The translations under genes were made by a program, and so were the position numbers. Below the pieces are notes generated by a model. That model did no database searches. It was given only the letters and a program-made list of their open reading frames with translations, and was not told where the DNA came from. From NCBI GenBank assembly GCA_949825065.1, contig OX463849.1:39957852-40021851 (forward strand): a stretch of DNA of 64,000 bases. The letters are read 5' to 3'. Positions 10,622 through 22,364 of this stretch are shown here, piece after piece (within the stretch, counting starts at the first letter, position 1; each line of letters opens with the position of its first letter). This stretch comes from Odontocerum albicorne (lineage: Eukaryota > Arthropoda > Insecta > Trichoptera > Odontoceridae).

Positions 10622-12842
10622 TTAAGAGAGTATGACGATAGCAGATAATCCTGTTAGCAAACAATCATAAAGATGCTCATCGGTGAGTCGAGATCTATAT
10701 CTTGATTTTATTAAGTTCATGTTTGAAAACAATGATTCGCATAAATATGTCGAACCGAAATATGATTCAATTTTATATGCCGCTTTTTTCAAAAATGGGA
10801 ACTTTTCTCTGTCCACTGTATTTCAAAAGTCCTCTAATATTAAGGATTTTAGCAAAATATCATTCTTAAGGTCCAAAATTTCTAACTCTATTTCTTCTAT
10901 CTTACCTTGAACAAAATCTGCAATACATGCGGCCATTTCCATTACATTTATTTGGCAAGTAAAATGATTGATACAGAAGGAAACAATTGGCTCGATATGT
11001 GTAAACTGCAAAAATCTCTCTTCAAACTGTTTTTTTAACACTTGAAGATGCTTAATAAATAATGACCCGTTTAATTCATTGTTACCTAGCATTTTCTTCA
11101 TATGTGGGAAATGCACGAGAGAATTGATCTGCATACGTGATATCAACAAATCCAATTTAGCTTTAAATGACTTTAAAGAGCTTATCATTTCAGCTATGTT
11201 TTTGTCTTTCCCCTGCAACTCCAAATTTAAAGAATTCAATTTTTCCATGATGTCTGTGAGAAATCCCAAATCAATCAGCCAGCGAGAGTCAGCTAGTTCA
11301 TCATAATTTTCCTTTTTATCGTTTATAAATATTTTTATTTCTTCAATTAAACTCACAAATCTTGTAAGAACCTTTCCTTTACTGAGCCAACGTACTTCAG
11401 TATGCAGAATAAGATCATGTTCTTTATCTTCAGTATCTTCTAACAGGGCCTTGAAAAGTCGGTGCTGCAAAGGAGCTGCTCGAATAGAATTGATTATTTT
11501 TGTAACTATTTTCATAACGTGTTCAAATGGCAATATTTTACAACACAGAGCTTCCTGGTGGATAATACAGTGGTAGGACATAAAGTTTGAAAATGATTCA
11601 TCCTTCTTGCAGAGGGCAATAAATCCTTTGTTTTTACCTACCATTGCTGGTGCCCCATCGGTGGTTATCGCAGACAGCTTGTGCAAAGGCATATTTATTG
11701 ACTTGGCGTATGTTCTGAATGTATTATAAATATCCTCACCCCTTGTCTGTCCTTTCATAGGTAATATTTGCAACATCTCCTCTTTTACTGTGAAGTTACT
11801 AAATACCATTCTCACCATAACTGCTAACTGTGCGGTGTCTGATATATCTGTTGACTCGTCAAATTGTAGCGAGAACCAGTCACATCTTTCTAAGCCAGTC
11901 TTTAACTGAGTTTGTATGTCTGTTGAAATTGCATGTATTCTTCTTGTGACGGTGTTATTTGACAACTGTAAGTCTTGTATTGCTGAGACAATCTCACGTT
12001 TGTTAGAAAATCCATCAAACAAACAATCGGCACCAGTCAAAAATAGTTCTTTAAACAACTCACCATCAATGAAAGGTTTCTTCTTTTTTGCGAGCATGTG
12101 AGACAATTTGAAAGAAGCAATGGTGGTGTAGCGAGATGCTTAACTTGATACGTCGTGATGATTTTGATATGTCTTGTATTTAAAATAAATACAAAACTCA
12201 GGAATGCGGATAAAAGTGAGAGTAAATAATCAATGAATGGTCCAGTGAATAATAATGTTTATTTGTCTACAAGTAGGTATTTTATAGTTGTGCGTGAATG
12301 CGCCCGCGATATATACTTTGTCTCACTCCTGCGCGTGCCCTAGTATAGCGGGTAGGATATTTATTTGCCGAAACGGCGAGACAAAGCGATGCGCTCTCCC
12401 TCTACCGTGGAATGCAGCGTAAATAATATTTGCGTGTACACGGTGTTGACGTTTCTGGTATGTGACAATTGTAGATGTCCAGAGGTTGATTCATCGGTCG
12501 TTGACCCTGTATGTTTGACAATTTATTTAGGGACGTAGGTACCCTACAGTGGCCTTTTTAGAATTTTCCACATGTCTAGTGGAAACAGTCTCTTGTGCAG
12601 TTAGACTTAATTTTAGTTGACATATTTTTTTCTTTCTTACTTCAGATTTAAGTGGATAATTCACATCAAAAGTGACATGAATTGTCTGAAAGTCTCGTTC
12701 AACATTATGTTTTTTTCGGCACTGCAATACTACTACCACACAACAAACAAACGCATTTATTTTTCAAATTAACGAAACAATATGATTCCTCCCAGTCAGT
12801 GTTAAAATTATAGGTTCGTTGTCTTTTACTCGGTCCACTCAT
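10622..12842 (-). pseudogene. hAT transposase (ZBED/GTF2IRD2-like group), disrupted
   Basis: The likely start is the ATG at 12842 (MSGPSKRQRTYNF). An N-terminal BED-type finger follows, with CVCLLC and later H..H ligands. After the LTR comes the hAT core: a DESTD block carrying a probable catalytic Asp, then TTDGAPAMVGKNKGF, the CIIHQEALCCK block and EVRWLSKGKVL. The C-terminal dimerisation block is FGSTYLCESLFSNMN with RSRLTDEHL. Three lesions are visible: a frameshift in an A run near 12712, a 422-bp LTR plus duplication at 12123-12548, and an in-frame TGA at 10823-10825. The TGA lies where relatives usually have tryptophan. Removing the LTR and one copy of GTGG rejoins the frame (KKAT then IASFKLSHML). 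The protein cannot be made as it stands. Confidence 0.9.
12127..12548 (-). mobile_element. Solo LTR inside the hAT transposase
   Basis: It runs from TGTAGCGAG to CCCTACA on the plus strand, so both orientations begin TGTAG. The flanking direct repeat is GTGG (12123-12126 and 12549-12552). On the minus strand it aligns with the solo LTR at 9409-9824, including GGTCAACGACCGATGAA near its start and AATAAA late. No internal region is present. It post-dates the hAT insertion. Confidence 0.8.
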
Positions 12843-13149
12843 TTTAGGACTAAAAAATTTAAAATAAATAGTAATTGAACTGCAATATAATATCAATGTT
12901 ATCTACATTATATGCATAGTCTGTTCTACATTATATGCATAAATGTATTATAACAAGGACTATAACTATCCCCACAATCATAATAGATTATCGCTTATTA
13001 ATATAATAGATTACGCACCTCGCTTTTAGCCCGTTAAAAATTTTCAGAAGGAATATCAAAACTCCTAATTCGTGTTTCGTCAGACGAAGATGTCTCCTAG
13101 CTAACTGTCGCGGCCCGAACGGGGCAGCAATCGCAATCACAATGACAAC

Positions 13150-13442
13150 AACGCGGTTCCAGGCGGGGAATGCTATTTGCACATCACTCCTTGTACACGC
13201 CGAAAACCCGAAGTGAGCCGATGATCGCCGAAGCAATCGGGACGGTACGAGTCCGTGACTACTGTCAGTTTGGCTGTCGGGGCCATGCTTATTGCTTTCA
13301 CTGACATACAGAGCTGTCAGAGTCATGTGCCATGTATTTTGGCGCGTTCGGCGTTCATCGGCTCTGTTCGTGGTGTTCGTTCACTTCGGGTTTTCTGCGT
13401 GTACAAGGAGTGATGTGCAAATAGCACTCCCCGTTCCAGGCT
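13150..13442. repeat. 62-bp inverted repeat in the hAT 5' region
   Basis: Left arm about 13150-13217 and right arm about 13381-13442 are nearly perfect reverse complements (shared core gcacatcactccttgtacac), with about 160 bases between them. Such subterminal structures can be transposase-binding or simply an inverted duplication. ORFs over it (12988-13326 and 13323-13514) are not supported as genes. Confidence 0.8.
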
Positions 13443-13899
13443 AGCGTGAAGAGTGCAGTCTGGCTCGCCGCTAGACAAGTTGCGACAAGTACTGTCAGCA
13501 AAGGAACCACTCATACATACAATATCGCAAACATACGAACGTATTTAATAAACCTAGGCACTCAAAAAAATTAAAACTCTAACAAATAAATAAAAATAAT
13601 TCACATTTTTAATTAATGTTTATGAAAAAATTCTGTCTCTGTCGAATAGTGGCGGGCACATACGAATCGTTCCGCGGGCGCCATGGTGCCCGCGGGCACG
13701 GGGTTGGGAACCTCGGGGATAGAACATAGTCGACAAGGAAACAGCGTCAATGTGGGGTTATTCCGCTTGCGTGCGGGGTTCATATTATATTTATGCTTCG
13801 AGACAAAAAAAACTATTATATACAGTATTTATTCTATCACTAAATGAAAAGGGGATTACATAATTGTCTATTTCAAAATCGAGTTCACGCAATAATTGT

Positions 13900-14046
13900 A
13901 TCGTATTAAACTTTCGTTATATATAATGCAACCATGTGACAATCTCTTACAACCAACTAAATAAGCCTTAAGTGAAAATTAGACTGAAACTAACCCCAAC
14001 TCCCGGATTGGAAGAAAGGCGTCTTAATACATAACTAAGCCACAAA
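13900..14046 (-). repeat. tRNA-derived SINE, copy 2
   Basis: Read on the minus strand it starts GTGGCTTAGTTATGTATTAA, then GACGCC and CCGGGAGTT, and continues through gtaagagatt to the tail with aacgaaagtttaatac. These match copy 1 (7238-7440). The B-box is degraded. Confidence 0.65.
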
Positions 14047-14214
14047 AGTATTTTTACCAATCGATTTTCTTCAGTAAAAGACATTTATGTGTACATATTT
14101 TTGAACCAATAAGTTGTCCAGAAATCAGTTTTGTATTTCTCGGATAGATGTCGTTAGGACCAAACTTTCGTTGCTAACTTCATTTCAAACGTGTATGTAT
14201 ATTATTACGAAATG

Positions 14215-14660
14215 TAATAATTAAGTTAATTTTATCGGTCATTATTTACCCAAATTATGTTAGATTTTTGCGTCCTTTTGAAGATGAAATACAAATTGTT
14301 TTTTCGGTGCTCGATGATTTTTTTAGTATCGTAAAGGAAAACATGTGAAACAAAACAAAAAAATTTATATGTACAGTGTATGGCGACGATGCAGTAAGCT
14401 ATTGTGTGTATCAAATGTGTTTAAAAATTTTCTGTAATAGTGATACGACACTCGAAGTTGCTGTCGTCCACTTTGGAAGGCCAATCACCACTGACGACGA
14501 CTAAATTAAGGTTTTGATTTGAGAATAATCAGCAATCTACGACAAGAGAGTTTGTTGAGATACTGAAAATATTGAAAACCTCAGCGAAAAGTCCACAAGA
14601 ATTGGTTGCAATTTTGTGGATGAATTTGATTTAAGGAATTTCTTCCCAGAAAACCCAATG
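14215..14660 (+). pseudogene. Mariner transposase N-terminal relic (family C)
   Basis: Shifted frames give VYGDDAV, SDTTLE and TTDDD followed by TRIGCNF. This is the order of a mariner HTH region (YGxDA, GDxxLED, GRPxxxxDD, STR). Relatives lie at 26130-26350, 27712-27958, 29590-29900 and 35900-36200. Many stops and frameshifts; no catalytic region. Confidence 0.55.
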
Positions 14661-15177
14661 CATATAAATAAATGACTATATATTGAAAAAAAACCCACTT
14701 AATTTAGGTTTTAGTCGAAATATTGACATTGGATACAAAATACGAGTATTTAAGAGGAAAATCTTTCTTAAATTTTTATTTTATTCTCTAACATTGCGTC
14801 ATTTTATTGCCTCATTCCTTAACAAGTTGCATACTAAAAAAAATATTTTCTTATCGAGAAATCTTAATTATATAAAAAAATATGGTATTTATTGTACATT
14901 TGTGACAGTCTTGTATTAAAGGTGCGATTTGTTCGTTATATAGGCGGCCCTCGAGTTTCGCACATTCTACTTTCGCACAATTTGCTATTTCATACATTTT
15001 TAAAAATTCACTTTTTTAGATTTTTGTCGATAAAAAAAATTGTTCGCTTCCATACAATCGCTCCCACTTTTTTGGAAGAACTATAATATATGGAACGCAA
15101 TAAACAATATTGGAGAAATAAAATAGTGAACAATGAAAGGTTCCTGGAAACAATTATGCCCACAAATGATGAGTGAT

Positions 15178-16279
15178 TATGTAAGCTAGTTTTCGACATA
15201 GTCGCCATTCCTCTCAATGCAGGTGGTGAAGCGGGGTGTCAACTTTTTGATGCCTTCCTCGAAGTAGTTTCCCGCCAACCCCTCCGTCCACTTCTCCACC
15301 TCCTCCTTTACCTCCTCGTCGGTTAAAAACCTTTTCCACCCATGTGCAGCTTCAGGGAGGTAAAGAGATAGTAATCTGAAGGTGCTAGGTCAGAGGAATG
15401 CGCGGGATGGTTCAGGACATCCCATTTAAACGAGGCGAGCAATTCCTTCGTGGCGTTGGCCGTGTGTAGTCTGGCATTGTCGTGCAGCAGGCAGACTCCC
15501 TTTGTCAGCATGCCTCTCCTCTTGTTCTGAATCGCCCTCCGCAATTTTTTTAGGGTCTCACAGTATCTTGCAGAGTTGATGGTCTCCCCTTGAGGCATAT
15601 ATTCAATTAAAATTATGCCTTGACAGTACCAAAACACGGATGCCATGATTTTCTTGGCTGAAATTGTGGTTTTGAACTTTTTGGCGGAGGGTGAAGAGGT
15701 GTGACGTGACCGTTTTTAAACTCGCGACACCACTTGTACACACTCGTACGATTCATAACTTTATCACCATATGCAGTTTTCACCTCATTATAAACCTCAA
15801 CCAGAGGTTTTCCCTTCCAAACGAGATAACGGATGACGCCGCGTATTTCGCACTGGCGGGAGATGATTTTCTTGGCTGAAATTGTGGTTTTGATTTTTTT
15901 GGCGGAGGGTGAAGAGGCGTGACGTGACCGTTTTTAAACTCGCGACACCACTTGTACACACTCGTACGATTCATAGCTTAACCGTACAATTCATAGCTAT
16001 CACCATATGCAGTTTTCACCTCATTATAAACCTCAACCGGAGGTTTTCCCTTCCAAACGAGATAACGGATGACGCCGCTTATTTCGCACTGGCGGGAGAT
16101 TGGATTGACATTTTTCACGAAACGTGTTGTCGCGTCGACACTTCTCAACGTACTGACCTCGAACCGGTCTCGTTGCGGAGGGGAAGGGTCAGGCTACACG
16201 GAAGTGTAGCCAACATGTCGAAAATAAAATCCATCCGATCGTGAGAGTCTCAGTACACTTACTTTCTGGATACGCATAG
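15178..16279 (-). mobile_element. Deleted mariner (family B, copy 1) with internal duplication
   Basis: The plus-strand right end reads CTTTCTGGATACGCATAG before TA (16280-16281), the 5' TIR of the copy at 32833. The left (3') end is truncated near 15178 and lacks its TIR. Coding from high to low coordinates: VIRYLVWK, VYNEVKTAYGDKVMNRTSVY, FKNGHVTPLHPPPKK, then MASVFWYCQGIILIEYMPQG, LLHDNARLHTANATKE and DLAPSDYYLFTSLKLH. The stretch between the HTH region and HPPPKK is missing, as in the copy at 32833-33790. In addition about 210 bases are present twice in tandem (15645-15861 and 15862-16100), so the transposase start is doubled. The first catalytic Asp region is absent. Confidence 0.85.
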
Positions 16280-16281
16280 TA

Positions 16282-17640
16282 CATTATTTTAGTGGCATGT
16301 CAATAATTCTACTTTTATATCAATTTTTATTTTCGCTTGTCAATTATTTACATAATTATAGAGTTTACATTTCAAAAGTGCCATAACCAACATTCACATA
16401 TTTCAAAAATAAATCATATATTTTTCACAAACTTAAATACTATATAATTTGGACATATCCTATTTCTTTGGTTCACATTAGAAATCGAAACCTTAAACAA
16501 AGAAGATTTTGCCACTAGGCCACTAAGACTGCCGTCACGTTTAACTGATTAGCTGGTTTAATTTTTCATTTGGCAAAAATCCGTCAGATTTAACTATTAG
16601 TAAAAAAAAGTATAATACAAAAATTAAGTTGAAAACTATTTTATATTTCAATTTGACGTAATATTTTTTCCACTTAATATGAAGTCATTTTGGGTAAAAG
16701 GTATAAAGCATTTTTCTCAAAACCTCTTTATTAGATTTATTTCATTGTTAGCCCTCAGAAAAGTAGTTTTCAGTTAAAAAGCATTTGATTGAATTTGAAA
16801 TGATGATCAAAATTAATGGAAAAAAACACTAAGCTAAAAATATGTTGATTTTTGTAGTTAAATTACAATGATTTTTGTCCCATGTTAAATTTTGAATGTT
16901 ATGTATTTTTGTCAAGATTGCGACAATGTTTTAATACATTGACAGCTGAATAATTTATTTTAAAATCATGGCAGTTCTAAAAAAATTACCGTTATTAAAA
17001 TTATTTAAAAACTTGAAAAAATTTGACAGCAGGTATATCGTAAAAACTCGATCAGTGCCGTTAGACCACTCTGGGCTTATTTGTTTTTGTATACATTCAA
17101 AATAATTGGCAAAAGAATGGTGATAAGCATTTGGAGTACCCAGCTAAGTTAATATGAATGACTTTATACATTTTGAGCTCTAAATTTCTTAAAATCTAAA
17201 TCCAATAAGATTTCTTTTCAGGTGGCGAGTTCTTAAATAGAAATTCACCAGTCAAGTTTGTTGCTAACAAACCTTTCCTGTACGTTATTGTTGAGAAAAA
17301 ACAGAAAATTGTGGTCTTTGGAGGAACATATGTTGCACCACAACAATTTTAGTCTGTAAATAAAAATATTTTATTTAACTTTTAATCTTCATATTGAGAT
17401 CGCTTATGGATATAATAAGCTACATGAAATGCAAGCCCATCACACAGCAATATAAATGAGAGACTATACGAACAGAATGTTATATGTACCGGACGGGTAC
17501 AAAGAATGTAGATAGGCACGTTGGTTGCCGCATAGCGCTCAGAGAATCGAGGTAGCGAATTCCGTAATGAAGATCCAGTAGAAGACGAAGAAGAAGAGCA
17601 GGGAGAGATTCCTCTCAGGCAGTCAAAGTAGGGTAGCGGG
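16282..17640. other. No gene seen; two tRNA-like box pairs
   Basis: AT-rich spacer. On the minus strand around 16490-16550 a GTGGCCTAGTGGCAAAATCTTC block followed by GGTTTCGATTTC looks like a degenerate SINE head. Around 17040-17075 a similar trace (GTGGTCTAACGGCACT on the minus strand) occurs. Neither has a recognisable SINE body. Confidence 0.4.
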
Positions 17641-17890
17641 TCTCAAGTAAAACACGGTATAGTCGGTTGTTACTGAGAAGTATTATATTTTTCGCAATCG
17701 GGGGGCCCTCTATATTAATGGCCAGTCGGCCGTCACAAGTGCCCATTGCCCGCGAAATACAACAACTTTCGGGATTGGGCCTTGCTTACGCCGACTGGGC
17801 CCCGACCTACTCCGATCGCACCGCCTCGCAAGTCACTTATTTTCAGTGCGGTCGTGAATGCGATCGGAGTCAAACAAACATACATTTTAC
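17640..17890. other. Isolated GC-rich segment, unidentified
   Basis: About 200 bases are much richer in G and C than the flanks (for example ggggggccctc, cgactgggccccgacc). Short frames are open on both strands, but no motif, TIR or splice signal is convincing. It may be a fragment of a GC-rich mobile element. Confidence 0.3.
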
Positions 17891-17899
17891 ATAGTTTCC

Positions 17900-19835
17900 A
17901 ACATGATTCACAAATACATAGAATAACACAATACATATTTCCATAGTATAGTTTACATCCATAATTAAGTTTATATTATTATAACAGAGTTCATACATAG
18001 ATTTACACCAGTTTTATATATACAGATCTACACATAAATGTCTTTTTCCCTTATACCACATATACACACACAAGGGTGACGGCACACGTCCGATACATTA
18101 TATTTGGTATAAGGTCGATTTCTTAAATTTAAAAATTACATTTTACAGTATCTAACTATTTTATTTGCAAAATACGAGTACATATAACATGTTAAATATT
18201 TGTGTTTATAAAAAGTTCAGAAAACTTTCGACTCCTTTTAAATTTTACCAAAGTTACATCTATTACAATTTGTCCAAAGACCATAGATATATAAAAATGT
18301 GTTTATAATTTTTTTTATTGACAAGATTCCAAAGATGGTGCTAGAAGAGTTTTTCTTATTGGATTTAAATAATTACATTAAGAAAAAAGATATTGAATAT
18401 TCTTTAATAAATGTATGACAATCGAAGAAACTCAATTTATTATTTTTGATATGATTTTTATGTGTTATAAAATATTTGTATTGAAAAACTGAAATAATAT
18501 TTTTTTAAATAAGATCCGTGTTTTATATTTTTATGAACCTAATGTGTCATAAGGAGACTGAAGACAGATTATCAAATTTCAGGAGACTAATAAGAAATTC
18601 CAGAAAAATAATAGATCAAATATTGTAGAATGACATGTATATTAAATACTGCTATTTAACTATGCAACCCTTTTAGAAGAGGGTCTCAGGTTTGATTCCC
18701 AGAATGGAAAAATATCTATATATTCATAAACATAACTATTGTTACTGAATTTTTAAGGGATAAAAAGTTAACTGATTGAATTACGAAAAAGGGGTATAAA
18801 TATATTGACGTACAAATTTAACTCATTAATTGATTATTTAGTGAATAACTGTTTCCCTGTTTAGATAAATATAATAGGAAATATATAAATATATTTTGGG
18901 ATTAAATTAAGCTAATTAGATCACATAATCTTTCTTGTGTTTTTTTTAACATTCAAAACTGGTTTATACGCAAAATGTCTGCTTGTTTGTATCAAATGTT
19001 TTTTTTTCGGGTTCAGCTCCCGGAAAAGGAAAACATATTGAAAAATCACTATAAACAATGAGTCTACTTACAAGTATCGTGTGACAACATCCTTTGACAG
19101 TTGGTTGGGGTAAGGTTTGCAATAATCATTTCAAATATATAATTTATTACTACCCGCTTGACGGGACGTAACGTTCAAGAAGAAGACATCTATAGTAATG
19201 ATTTTTGCGGCCATGATGAAGATAGGCTCTCACATCACGACAGTAGTGGGGAGGTACTCTATCTTACTGGATATAAGAGTCCTCATCCCTAAACTCTACA
19301 TGAATGCGCAGTATGACAAATTTCTGTATCAGGTTCAGGTAAACAGCACTGCAAAAATTGAGGTTATATTTTTTGCGACACCCTATTGTTATAAAGTGGC
19401 TTAAGACCTGGATTTTCCAGTACTTTCACAGAACGAAGCAGCCCAGCAAGTTATCAGTACTTTCACAGAAAATTTTGAATGCAAAAAAACTATTCTTTGA
19501 CGCCACTAAATCAGAGTAGCCAATCGTTCCGAAGATATTTAATACAAATTAATCTCAAAATACTTTATAAATAATAACTTGCCACTAACGTTGTTAATAC
19601 CCACAAAAACATTGGATACATAAGCCATGGCCATACTTTGACTTGCGAGTCGCATGCGGCTCTTGATGATTTCAATGTAACTCGCGTACATAAAGCGAAA
19701 TAGTAAATGTATTTATATAAAAAAAAATAGCAGTGGTCAGATACCGTTCGTATGGTAACGGAGTACCTTTATGGTCCGAGGGTCTTAAATTGGTTTAGTG
19801 ACTTGTGCAATTCACTGTTTTCTCTCGTGTCGTCG
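17900..19835. other. No gene seen
   Basis: AT-rich spacer. Weak tRNA-like B-boxes occur near 18690 (GGTTTGATTCCC) and near 19010 (GGGTTCAGCTCCC), probably eroded SINE heads. The ORF at 19198-19404 has no recognisable motif. Confidence 0.45.
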
Positions 19836-20065
19836 TCATATTATATAAGTACCTTGTGAGATTTTAAATTCTGAATCGGTTTGATTAACCCGAACAAATA
19901 TGAGACGTTTTTGAGATTCTAATATGTGGCTGGGCGAGGAGGCGGACGCCGGAACCTGACAATGCCACCAAGGCCGTTGACGTACAATATAATCCCGTTT
20001 GAGATATTTGCCACGCACAACTGTGGTTGACCCGAGTGACGCGATATAGTGAGGCCCATTAACAA
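19836..20065 (-). other. Candidate exon-like open segment
   Basis: On the minus strand a pyrimidine-rich tract ending in TTGACTTTCAG (20066-20076) precedes 230 bases that are open in one frame to a stop at 19836 (VNGPHYIASLGSTTVVRGKY and onward). A second frame is also open for about 48 codons. The segment is more GC-rich than its flanks. I do not recognise the protein. It could be a last exon, a retroelement fragment or chance. Confidence 0.2.
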
Positions 20066-21227
20066 CTGAAAGTCAAGATAAACACACAAAATACTTATTC
20101 TAAGTAAGTATACACAGATAAACAATACAATCACACACAGGACACAACGGTGAAATAAGTAATCCTCAAATCATTGACATAAAAAGACGATACATGTATT
20201 TTTAAATTTGAATGTTAAATCCTTGAACTCTCTCTCTCGATGCTTTCGAGATTCTTATATTTGGCATCTGATGACATAAAGTTTGACTACCCCTGGTATA
20301 TATTATATTTTAGTGATAGTTATATCAATTTCCACAAAAACTTAAAAACGCTCTTCTTTAAAGGCGCTGAAATATAATGTACTAGTTTGTGCTGTGGAAC
20401 TTGGTATTTTTATTGGAAAGTTCAAATTTTCTTATAAAACAATTTAATAACTAGACGGTCACGTAAGTTATTATAGATATATTGGATAATCTTGTATGCT
20501 TCGTATATCATTTTGATTTCATCGCTCATTGAGTGAGGGGATTTTTTGTATGGGGGGACCTTGGATCGATCCCGAATACGACCTCTTCCATATCACATAT
20601 TTCTTTATCGGCTTTTCTTATGACATGAAAACAATAAATATATGTGACATTTAACCCGCCTATCAATTCCAATTATTGTAAAGGGATTTCTTAACTATGT
20701 AAATATTTATTATTTGCTGTATATGAAAATCCCACCAGGATACAGTTGAAATTTAAATGGAAAGATCAGGAAGACGTTTATTTATCTAAATTTGTTTTAG
20801 AAATCGAAAAACAATGGAAATTTTTTATTCCAAATGGTTACAACTTTGCTACAAAAATCAAAGCGAATTTTCAACATATATTTTTAAAATATTGCAATTT
20901 GTTTTTCAAAGCAAGTGTATTTCTGTAGTAAATTAAATCTTCTTTTATTTTTAATAATTTAATATGTTATATTTGGATTATAACCATTATTACTTGCAAT
21001 ACTTGGAAAATTTAATATGTTATATTTGGATTATAACCATTATTCCTTGCAATACTTGGAAAATTATTACCTTCTTTATCTCAATTTATATTATTTATAG
21101 GAACATTTAACAGCTTCTGGACCATACAATTAATTGCAGATATTTAATAAATAATAGTATGATTTGAAGAAGAATAATTTAATGTGTTAGTATAACATTT
21201 CTTATCTAGGTATATATACTGACACCA
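20066..21227. other. No gene seen; one ~60-bp tandem duplication
   Basis: About 20945-21065 holds two copies of a unit with ttatatttggattataacca and ttgcaatacttggaaaat. The rest is AT-rich and featureless. A degenerate tRNA-like B-box lies near 20560. Confidence 0.5.
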
Positions 21228-21539
21228 ATGAGAACAAATACGTTCATCATAGCCGAGCTCAAAATAAAGGATCACCTCTCATCATTGTGTATGCGGCGTG
21301 TTCTGCAGTATTTCGGGCACATCTTGAGAAGAGATACGAATAGCCTGGAGAAACTTGCGCTCGTCAGAAGCGTCGAAGGAACGAGATCTCGAGGAAGACC
21401 TGCTACCAGATGGATTGACTTGATCAGGACTGCGACGAGATCTTCAATATTGGATGCTCTCCGATCAACCCGCGACAGATCCAGATGGCAGGAGACCATG
21501 AAAAGGGTCATTGAAGGCTGCCGCCATCCTCAGACATGA
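21228..21539 (+). pseudogene. LINE endonuclease/RT C-terminal fragment
   Basis: A 103-codon open frame ends at TGA (21537-21539). It contains LQYFGHILRRDTNSLEKLAL, then RGRPATRWIDLIR and RSRWQETMKR. This is the characteristic C-terminal tail of an insect endonuclease/reverse transcriptase (FGH-RR, RGRP-RW-D, DR--W). It lacks the RT and endonuclease domains, as expected for a 5'-truncated insertion, although upstream coding is already lost at about 21225. The frame is unbroken, so it is younger than the other LINE tails here. Confidence 0.75.
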
Positions 21540-21744
21540 GGGACAGGACGATGAATTATTCTGTTTGGAATAAGAGGAAAAGAAAATAACAGTGAACCAC
21601 TATATTCTATATAGATTCTATATACCATGAAAATGGACAGTTGAAACAGCTACGAGTACAACTGGAAAAGCGACTATACTTGGACAATGGAATATGTATC
21701 CTGTGAGAGTTATTTTAAATTAATAGATACTAAATTAATAAATT

Positions 21745-21899
21745 GAGTACCAGCGGTGTTTCGAGGATTGGATCAAGCGCTGGCGTAAGTGCGTTGTAGT
21801 CGATGGGGAATACTTTGATGGGGACCATATCGATTTTGATGAATAAACATGTATTTTTGATTTTATGAATAAAGTCCTAAAACTTTTTGATCAAGGTAG
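21745..21899 (+). mobile_element. Mariner 3' fragment (family A, copy 2)
   Basis: The last 155 bases of family A: the frame carries YQRCFEDWIKRWRKCVVVDG and DGDHIDFDE, then the TIR aaactttttgatcaaggtag before TA. It retains the KRW residues deleted in copy 1 (7534), so it derives from a less damaged relative. Confidence 0.85.
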
Positions 21900-22068
21900 T
21901 ACATCAAATTCTAATATCGGTATATTTTTTTGTTGTATAATAAATCGTATATTTCTCATCAAAATGTGTTTTATTTGTTATTAATTAATATATCCACTTA
22001 TATAAACTTATTAAAAAATATACAAATTAAAAAAAACTTAGAATGAATAAATATACTACATATAATCT

Positions 22069-22364
22069 TCTACGAGTATATAAATAAAAATGTAAATGTT
22101 CGTTAATAGAAAATCTCTAATCTCCGTAAGTTCTTCACCGATTGCTTTGAAATTTTGACAAAAGGTTGCATTCGTATACAAGCATGTTTATAAATTTTTT
22201 TATACACGGTTGGATATAAAAAAGTATATAAAACAGACGAAATAATGGGAGCGCCCCCTGCAGTGACACACGCAAACTAAACAATTATCATTGGCAGTTA
22301 TGTCACATTGCATTTTCGATGTCTCAGAATTAATATTAAATAATTAAATAATAAATATTAAATA
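22069..22364 (+). mobile_element. Helitron 5' end fragment (copy A)
   Basis: It begins TCTA then, after a 6-bp insertion CGAGTA, TATAAATAAAAATG and AATGTTCGTTAA, matching the copy B start at 22365. The shared gttcttcac(c/g)gattgctttg block follows. A TC start in an A/T target and absence of TIRs fit Helitrons. The copy stops near 22340. Confidence 0.6.

Larger units (their letters stand above)
10284..13716 (-). mobile_element. hAT DNA transposon 1 (3.4 kb, broken)
   Basis: The ends are CAGGGGTTCCCAACC at 10284 and, inverted, CCGAGGTTCCCAACC at 13716. They are flanked by an exact 8-bp duplication GGATAGAA (10276-10283 and 13717-13724), diagnostic of hAT insertion. Inside, on the minus strand, lies a BED-finger/hAT transposase gene split by a solo LTR. 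About 870 bases of non-coding 5' sequence contain a 62-bp inverted repeat. The element is defective; see the transposase entry. Confidence 0.95.

Noticed and set aside
9409..12548. A full LTR retrotransposon between the two LTRs
   Set aside because: The two LTRs lie in opposite orientation, have different 4-bp duplications, and the DNA between them is spacer plus a hAT element without gag or pol.
12988..13514. Minus-strand ORFs in the hAT-1 leader
   Set aside because: They cross the inverted repeat and look like by-products of its CG-rich core. No similarity to transposase or other proteins.
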